In this document: positions 58,681 through 64,000 of the stretch, piece by piece | How the letters are laid out: each line of letters begins with the position of its first letter | Position numbering within the stretch: position 1 is the stretch's first letter | The notes under the pieces: generated by a model | What the model was told of the DNA's origin: nothing | Seen by the model: only the letters and a program-made list of their open reading frames with translations | Databases searched by the model: none | Translations under genes and position numbers: made by a program | Origin: UBA12481 sp942493265 | GTDB taxonomy: Bacteria > Bacteroidota > Bacteroidia > Bacteroidales > UBA12481 | DNA: 64,000 nucleotides | Assembly: GCA_942493265.1 (NCBI GenBank) | Contig: OW818688.1 | Coordinates: 4,774,001 to 4,838,000 of the forward strand | Direction: 5' to 3'

Positions 58681-61600
58681 ATGATCCGGGTAATCCTAAC
58701 TGTCTGCACCCTACTCATCCTGCAGATAAATATTTTATATGCTCAGGATTACCGTATCGAGAATATTACCTCTGAATATATCAGGATTGGCAAAGGTTTA
58801 TCGCAAAATACGGTAAACTGCATTCTTCAGGACCGGGAAGGATTTATCTGGGCGGGTACCTGGAGCGGGTTGAACCGGTTCGATGGCTATTCATTCAAAA
58901 TTTTGAATATCAATATGATCAATCCCGAATTGGGATTGACACATGCCACAGTACTCGGACTAGCCGAAGATACTCTTGGCTATATCTGGGCAGGAACCAC
59001 AAAAGGATTGAACCGGATTTCCAAAAAAGATTTATCGGTTACCCAGTTCACCGTGGAGAAAAATTCCGGCATGGGCATGGTTTCCGACAGTATCAGCAGT
59101 TTATTTACCGATAAAAACGGCTTCATCTGGATCGGCACCAACAAGGGTGTGCTGGTTCTGGATCCTGTCACCCTGAAATTCAACCATATTGAGCATAATC
59201 CACGCGATAACGGGACCATCAGTTCCAACAGAACAACCTGTATCGCTGAAGATTCAGGTGGTGCTATCTGGATTGGAACCAGTTTCGGACTCAATAAACT
59301 TAACCCGGAAACAAGCCAGGTAATCCGGCATTATGGAGATGGTGAATCCGGTCATCTCGTCACCTCAATGATTACAGCCCTGAATATTGATAAAGAAGAT
59401 AATATCTGGATCGGCACCCCGGCCGGACTTCAACGCTACAATCCCGTATCCCGGGCATTTTCATTTTATCCCATTGAAAATGATAGCCACACGAATTTAA
59501 CTTCATCGAAAAATTTTATCAATTGCATTTATACCGATCAGGAAAATAACGTTTGGCTCGGAACCCGTGAAAGCGGATTGCTCATGTTCGACCCTGTGCG
59601 CCAGCGATTTATCAACATGCAGCAGAACATTCCGGAAAGCGACTATTTTGCCTACACGTCTTTCTGGTCTATCATTCAGGACAGAAATGGCTTATTCTGG
59701 CTGGGAACTTCCCACAAAGGGCTGGTCAAGCTGGTACCGGATCCGCATGCCTTTTATGAGATCGCAAGGAACTATTCAACCTTCGGGATCGTCGAACCCA
59801 AACCCGGTGTTTTTTGGTTTGGAACCCAGGATGGTGTTTTAATCTGGAACCGTACCACCAAATCCACTCAGTTTATCAAACATCAGGACGATAATCCCGG
59901 GAGCATCTCCGGAAACCAGGTGTCCGATCTCCTGAATGACCCTCCCTATGTATGGATTGGTACCCGAACCGGACTAAACCGGATCAGAACCGATAATCTG
60001 ACCAATAAAAGATATCTCCCTGATAATTCCGAAAATTCAATCGCCGGCGAAATTATCTGGCATATCATCAAGGATTCGAGAGGGAATTATTGGTTCGCAA
60101 CTAATAACGGACTCAGCACACTGGATAATTCAACCGGAGTTTTTACCAATTATTATCACGACCCCGACAACCCCAACAGTCTGAGCAACAACTTCTGTGT
60201 GGATGTCTTTGAAATGTCGCCAGGTATTTTCCTGATTTCAACCCAATATGGATTAAATGAATTCAATCAAAAAACCGGGAGATGGAAGAATTACCTGCCG
60301 GTTCCCGGAAATGCAACAACTATCGGTGCCAGCTATATTTTTGGTGTCTTCAGGGATTCACAGGGCGTACTTTGGGTTTACACGAATGGCGGAGGCTTCT
60401 CCACTTTTGATCCCGCTTCAGGCACATTCGACCGCTACACCACTGCTGACGGCCTTTGCGACAATACAGTTTACGGAATCCATGAGGATAAGGACGGAAT
60501 CTTCTGGCTGCCAACAAACAATGGTTTATCACGATTCGACCATCGGAATGATGAATTTACCAATTTTGACGTACAGGATGGCTTGCTCAGCAACGAGTTT
60601 AACAAGAATTCAATTTATGCTGCCGAAAATACAGAGGTTTTTCTTGGGGGTGTCAATGGTATTATCGCCTTTTTTCCCCAAACAACCCTGAGAACCTCCA
60701 GGGTCCCACTAACCAGAATAACCCAATTTACCGTCCACGGTGCCTTATCCCGGCGTGATGTCCCAATCAACGATACGATCAGGATTCCTTCTTCAGAGAA
60801 TACTTTCAGCATTACTTTCTCGGTAATGGATTATCTGAATCCATTTAAAAATCAGTTTACCTACTACCTCGAAAATTCTGATAAAAGCAAAACCCAGCTA
60901 CCACCGGGATTGCATCAGGTGGATTACCGTAATGTGGTACCCGGTCACTATAATTTCAGAATTACAGGGACTAACAGTCTGGGTGTAAGAAGCGATGAAC
61001 TGATCACCACAATCATCGTGGTCCCGGCCTGGTACCAAACCAAATTATTCCTGTTTATCACCACATTTACAATCCTGCTGATTATTGGAACAATTATATA
61101 TCTGAGAATTCATAGTTTGCACAATAAGCACGAAATGGAAAAACGGCTCCTGACGATCCGCAATGAATTGATCCGTTCCCAGAAATTTGCCCTGCGCTCG
61201 CAAATGAATCCTCATTTTATTTTCAATTCCCTGAACTCCATTCAGAATTTCGTTCTTAAAAACGATGTGGATTCGGCCAATTACTATTTGTCCAATTTCT
61301 CGATCCTCATGCGAAAAGTACTGGAATATTCTCAGTACAACTTCATTACACTATATGAAGAACTTGAAATGATCCAGCTCTATTTAAAAATGGAGCATAT
61401 GAGATTCAGTAAAAAATTCGAATTATCTATTAAAGTAGATCCCAAAATCGATCAGCATCTGGTCAGGATCCCACCGATGCTTTTACAACCATATCTTGAA
61501 AATGCCATCCTGCATGGTCTTCAGCTCATCAAACACAAAGGATTGCTGGAGGTTTTGGTCGATGATAAGGATGATCACATGACTATCAGGATCATCGACA

Positions 61601-61827
61601 ATGGCATCGGACGCGCAAAAGCTAAGGCGATCAGGGAACGGTCGGGGCATAAATCCCGTGGACTGGCCAATATTGAAAAAAGGATCCACCTATACAACTC
61701 CATAAGTGACAAGCAATTATCAGTAACCATTTCTGATATAACCGATGATGCCGGAGAACCTTCCGGAACCTGCGTTTTGATAAGCGTGCCGTACGAAATG
61801 GAAGACCACCCCCAAGAAATTCTATAA
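58681..61827 (+). CDS. Two-component regulator propeller / LytS-type sensor histidine kinase (1048 aa)
   Basis: Signal peptide or anchor at 1-22. About twelve regulator-propeller repeats of the form G-F-I-W-I-G-T-x-x-G-L-N run through the periplasmic part (for example DREGFIWAGTWSGLNRF, DKNGFIWIGTNKGVLVL, DSRGNYWFATNNGLSTL). A Y_Y_Y Ig-like domain covers about 680-775, one membrane helix about 785-807, and then a His_kinase (LytS/YehU-type) module with His845 in QMNPHFIFNSLNS and an HATPase with IRIIDNGIGRAKA and GLANIEKRI. No DNA-binding domain is attached and no LytTR regulator follows; the single-domain receiver upstream is the only partner in view. Extracellular ligand unknown, often glycan-related. 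Confidence 0.9.
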   Translation: MIRVILTVCTLLILQINILYAQDYRIENITSEYIRIGKGLSQNTVNCILQDREGFIWAGTWSGLNRFDGYSFKILNINMINPELGLTHATVLGLAEDTLGYIWAGTTKGLNRISKKDLSVTQFTVEKNSGMGMVSDSISSLFTDKNGFIWIGTNKGVLVLDPVTLKFNHIEHNPRDNGTISSNRTTCIAEDSGGAIWIGTSFGLNKLNPETSQVIRHYGDGESGHLVTSMITALNIDKEDNIWIGTPAGLQRYNPVSRAFSFYPIENDSHTNLTSSKNFINCIYTDQENNVWLGTRESGLLMFDPVRQRFINMQQNIPESDYFAYTSFWSIIQDRNGLFWLGTSHKGLVKLVPDPHAFYEIARNYSTFGIVEPKPGVFWFGTQDGVLIWNRTTKSTQFIKHQDDNPGSISGNQVSDLLNDPPYVWIGTRTGLNRIRTDNLTNKRYLPDNSENSIAGEIIWHIIKDSRGNYWFATNNGLSTLDNSTGVFTNYYHDPDNPNSLSNNFCVDVFEMSPGIFLISTQYGLNEFNQKTGRWKNYLPVPGNATTIGASYIFGVFRDSQGVLWVYTNGGGFSTFDPASGTFDRYTTADGLCDNTVYGIHEDKDGIFWLPTNNGLSRFDHRNDEFTNFDVQDGLLSNEFNKNSIYAAENTEVFLGGVNGIIAFFPQTTLRTSRVPLTRITQFTVHGALSRRDVPINDTIRIPSSENTFSITFSVMDYLNPFKNQFTYYLENSDKSKTQLPPGLHQVDYRNVVPGHYNFRITGTNSLGVRSDELITTIIVVPAWYQTKLFLFITTFTILLIIGTIIYLRIHSLHNKHEMEKRLLTIRNELIRSQKFALRSQMNPHFIFNSLNSIQNFVLKNDVDSANYYLSNFSILMRKVLEYSQYNFITLYEELEMIQLYLKMEHMRFSKKFELSIKVDPKIDQHLVRIPPMLLQPYLENAILHGLQLIKHKGLLEVLVDDKDDHMTIRIIDNGIGRAKAKAIRERSGHKSRGLANIEKRIHLYNSISDKQLSVTISDITDDAGEPSGTCVLISVPYEMEDHPQEIL

Positions 61828-64000
61828 ATGAAAAGATTTTTCCTGATCACGTGGATAACCGCCCTGGCTGTTACCTGCTGGGCGCAACCGCAGTTGATGT
61901 CGAAAGATCAGTACCGCACAAAACAGGAATCCGTTAAAGGATACGCTGCCGCATGCGGTGCTGGTAAAACCTCCACTGAGATCAGCTTGAACAATGTAAG
62001 AACCATCATCCATTCAGGGGGCGATATGTGGTGGGATTTTAAAGTATCCCGGTATGAAGTTCCCAAAGGTTCCGGCAAAACTGCATTGTGGAATGGTGGG
62101 ATCTGGATTGGTGGCACCGATGTGAATGGTCAGCTCAAATTGGCTGCTGTGCGGTACAGGAGCGGCGGGGTTGATTATTTTCCGGGACCCTTGATCACCC
62201 GGGGCAATGCCCGCGGAACAACCGATGTTGAGGTTTGTTATCAGTTCGACCGGCATTGGGAAATCTCCCGTTATCAGGTCGAAGCTTTCCGGGCGTGGTA
62301 TCGTGCGGATGCAGAGACGCGCGAACGGGAATATAAAGGATATTCCATCCCCGAAGGGATTCTTGACTGGCCGGCACATGCCGATGCATCTGCCGGGTAT
62401 GATTTCTATCTCGCACCTTTCTGGGATAATAATGATGATGGCCTGTATAACCCGGCGGATGGAGATTACCCCTTTTATGATCTAGATGGCATACTTCCCT
62501 GCGGAACTTCACGGGAACACCGCCGACCAAGGCTTTTTGGGGATGGTACCCTCTGGTGGGTTTATAACGACCGGGGGAATATTCATGGCGAAACAGGAGG
62601 CGAAGCAATCGGTATGGAAATTCGCGCTCAGGCTTTCGAATTTTCCACCAATGACGCGGTTAACAACATGAGTTTCTATAATTATGCCCTCATAAACCGC
62701 TCCACCTATACGCTTATCGACACCTATTTTGGCGTGTATGCGGATGGTGCACTGGGCTGGGCTTATGATGATTATACCGGCTGCCACGTCACCAAAGGGG
62801 TGGGCTATTATTACAATGGCGAGGATGTCGACGGTGCGGGTGAAGCCTGGGCATATGGCGCCAACCCCCCGGCTATCGGAATCGACTTCTTCGAAGGACC
62901 CTACCAGGATCCGAACGGTAAGGATGATTGTGCAAGCTATGATGCCCAGGATAATCTGATATGCAACGATTGTATCCTGAATGGTAATATTAACGGCCTC
63001 AACTTTGGCGATGGGATTGTCGATAACGAACGGTGGGGCATGCGCAGATTCGTATATTATGTCAATACCGGCGGAGTAACCGGCGATCCGAACACAGCTC
63101 CCGAATACTATAATTTTCTGCGTGGTTACTGGAAAGATAATGAACGCATGCGTTATGGAGGTAACGCTCATCCATCAGGCGGCGGTACCGGCCCCGTTAC
63201 GGATTTTATGTTTCCTGCTGATTCTGATCCGTGCGGATGGGGCCAGAATGGCATTCCTCAATCCTACTGGACCGAAGAAACCGCCGGTAACCAACCCGGT
63301 GATAAACGAATGGTGCAGTCATCAGGCCCGTTTGTGCTGGAACCAGGAGCCGTTAACGATATTACAACCGGCGTGGTATGGGCAAGATCATACGAAGGAA
63401 CACCTTGGGCCTCAGTAGTTTTAATGCTTCAGGAAGATGAAAAGGCTCAACGCCTGTTCGAAAACTGTTTTAAGGTGATCGACGGACCGGATGCTCCGGA
63501 ACTCACTATTGTGGAGCAGGACCAGAAACTGATCTTCCATATCTGGAACAAACCTTCCTCCAATAACTTCATGGAAAAATATCAGGAACGCGATCCTTTT
63601 ATCGTTTGTCCGCTCGAAAATCCTGATTGCGACGTTTTCTATAATTTCCAGGGGTATCAGGTTTGGCAATTTAAGAACAGCACAGTATCCATTACTGATG
63701 CTACCACACAAAATACAACCTTAACGCGTATCGCATTTCAATGTGATATCCGTGACGGGATCAGCCGGATTATCAACTACCACTGGGATGCCGATATCGA
63801 GGCAAACATGCCGGTAGTGGAAGTTCAAGGTAAAAATGAGGGCATTGAACATACTTTTGTTCTCGACGAAGATCTTTTTGCAGAAGGGGTTCGCACATTG
63901 GTCAACTTCAAGAAATACTATTTCATGGCTGTCGCCTATGCACATAATAATTACATGAAATATGACCAGAATGACCCGGAATCCTTCCATGGACAGAGAA
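61828..64000 (+). CDS. Large secreted protein, N-terminal part (runs off right edge)
   Basis: ATG 61828 directly follows the kinase stop. An uninterrupted frame of 724 codons continues to the window end, with signal peptide MKRFFLITWITALAVTCWA. The start of the mature part (DMWWDFKVSRYEVPKGSGKT, LWNGGIWIGGTDVNGQLKLA, DYFPGPL) matches a Bacteroidota family of very large secreted proteins that usually end with a T9SS sorting domain, which would lie beyond the window. Middle parts are rich in Asp/Asn/Gly turns (FWDNNDDGLYNPADGDYPF), typical of Ca-binding extracellular repeats. Function unknown. The 220-codon frame on the other strand (62509-63171) is its shadow. Confidence 0.8.
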   Translation, partial: MKRFFLITWITALAVTCWAQPQLMSKDQYRTKQESVKGYAAACGAGKTSTEISLNNVRTIIHSGGDMWWDFKVSRYEVPKGSGKTALWNGGIWIGGTDVNGQLKLAAVRYRSGGVDYFPGPLITRGNARGTTDVEVCYQFDRHWEISRYQVEAFRAWYRADAETREREYKGYSIPEGILDWPAHADASAGYDFYLAPFWDNNDDGLYNPADGDYPFYDLDGILPCGTSREHRRPRLFGDGTLWWVYNDRGNIHGETGGEAIGMEIRAQAFEFSTNDAVNNMSFYNYALINRSTYTLIDTYFGVYADGALGWAYDDYTGCHVTKGVGYYYNGEDVDGAGEAWAYGANPPAIGIDFFEGPYQDPNGKDDCASYDAQDNLICNDCILNGNINGLNFGDGIVDNERWGMRRFVYYVNTGGVTGDPNTAPEYYNFLRGYWKDNERMRYGGNAHPSGGGTGPVTDFMFPADSDPCGWGQNGIPQSYWTEETAGNQPGDKRMVQSSGPFVLEPGAVNDITTGVVWARSYEGTPWASVVLMLQEDEKAQRLFENCFKVIDGPDAPELTIVEQDQKLIFHIWNKPSSNNFMEKYQERDPFIVCPLENPDCDVFYNFQGYQVWQFKNSTVSITDATTQNTTLTRIAFQCDIRDGISRIINYHWDADIEANMPVVEVQGKNEGIEHTFVLDEDLFAEGVRTLVNFKKYYFMAVAYAHNNYMKYDQNDPESFHGQR

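Noticed and set aside
62509..63171. 220-codon open frame on the minus strand
   Set aside because: It is the mirror of the secreted-protein gene 61828-64000, whose frame has a signal peptide and continues to the window end; the minus frame has an Ile/Val-rich low-complexity translation typical of an antisense shadow.
1..64000. CRISPR arrays, complete insertion sequences, rRNA genes or riboswitches
   Set aside because: I saw no regularly spaced direct repeats with spacers, no transposase frame with terminal inverted repeats, no rRNA-like sequence and no riboswitch I could recognise by eye; a covariance-model search would be needed to exclude small ncRNAs.

Overview
The window reads as a chromosomal segment of a Bacteroidota bacterium, most like an environmental or anaerobic Bacteroidia/Marinilabiliales-type genome. 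Supporting signs are lipoprotein six-bladed beta-propellers, a GLPGLI-family protein, a T9SS C-terminal sorting domain, a Y_Y_Y/regulator-propeller LytS-type kinase, a GYDIA-family GHMP kinase, and TAnnTTTG-type -7 promoter elements. No species is claimed.

Layout. 1-7.7 kb: 3' end of a propeller-like protein, a FtsX/MacB-type ABC permease, a secreted gluzincin-like metalloprotein flanked by two copies of a decayed 3' tail, a GDCCVxC Cys-rich protein, a DUF998 membrane protein and a divergent tryptophanase-family lyase. 7.7-23.4 kb: an accessory island ending at an intact tRNA-Arg(ACG). It holds at least four partial copies of the tRNA 3' end or its flank, a tyrosine-recombinase remnant, three paralogous or related propeller lipoproteins plus a fourth, intact and broken MNT/HEPN and HigBA-type modules, DUF4160/DUF2442, an ECF sigma factor with a membrane/T9SS partner, and five copies of a short C-terminal coding tail. 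23.5-25.3 kb: three tandem small secreted proteins carrying an E-x-W-M-x-[DN]-x-x-[YW]-L motif, each behind the same ECF-like promoter module. 25.4-34.2 kb: a DEAD-box RNA helicase, a secreted EEP nuclease/phosphatase-like protein, an outer-membrane barrel with a GLPGLI protein, and a divergent histidine kinase/response regulator with GGTTAAY boxes between them. 34.3-45 kb: one collinear cluster in which leucine-catabolic genes (methylcrotonyl-CoA carboxylase beta and alpha, methylglutaconyl-CoA hydratase, an acyl-CoA dehydrogenase) run directly into mevalonate-pathway genes (type 2 IPP isomerase, HMG-CoA reductase, GYDIA GHMP kinase, diphosphomevalonate decarboxylase, mevalonate kinase-like). 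45-64 kb: HigBA, a SNF2-family helicase, a UbiA prenyltransferase, an ECF sigma/anti-sigma operon with three envelope genes, an SSS symporter with a tiny membrane partner, a lone receiver, a 1048-residue sensor kinase, and the start of a large secreted protein that runs off the right edge.

How it fits together. The 34-45 kb cluster can plausibly carry leucine-derived HMG-CoA straight to isopentenyl diphosphate, with no HMG-CoA synthase or lyase gene present in it. The island looks like repeated integration at one tRNA gene followed by decay. The 23.5-25.3 kb trio, with its invariant promoter architecture, is the least explained unit and the best candidate for an undescribed system.
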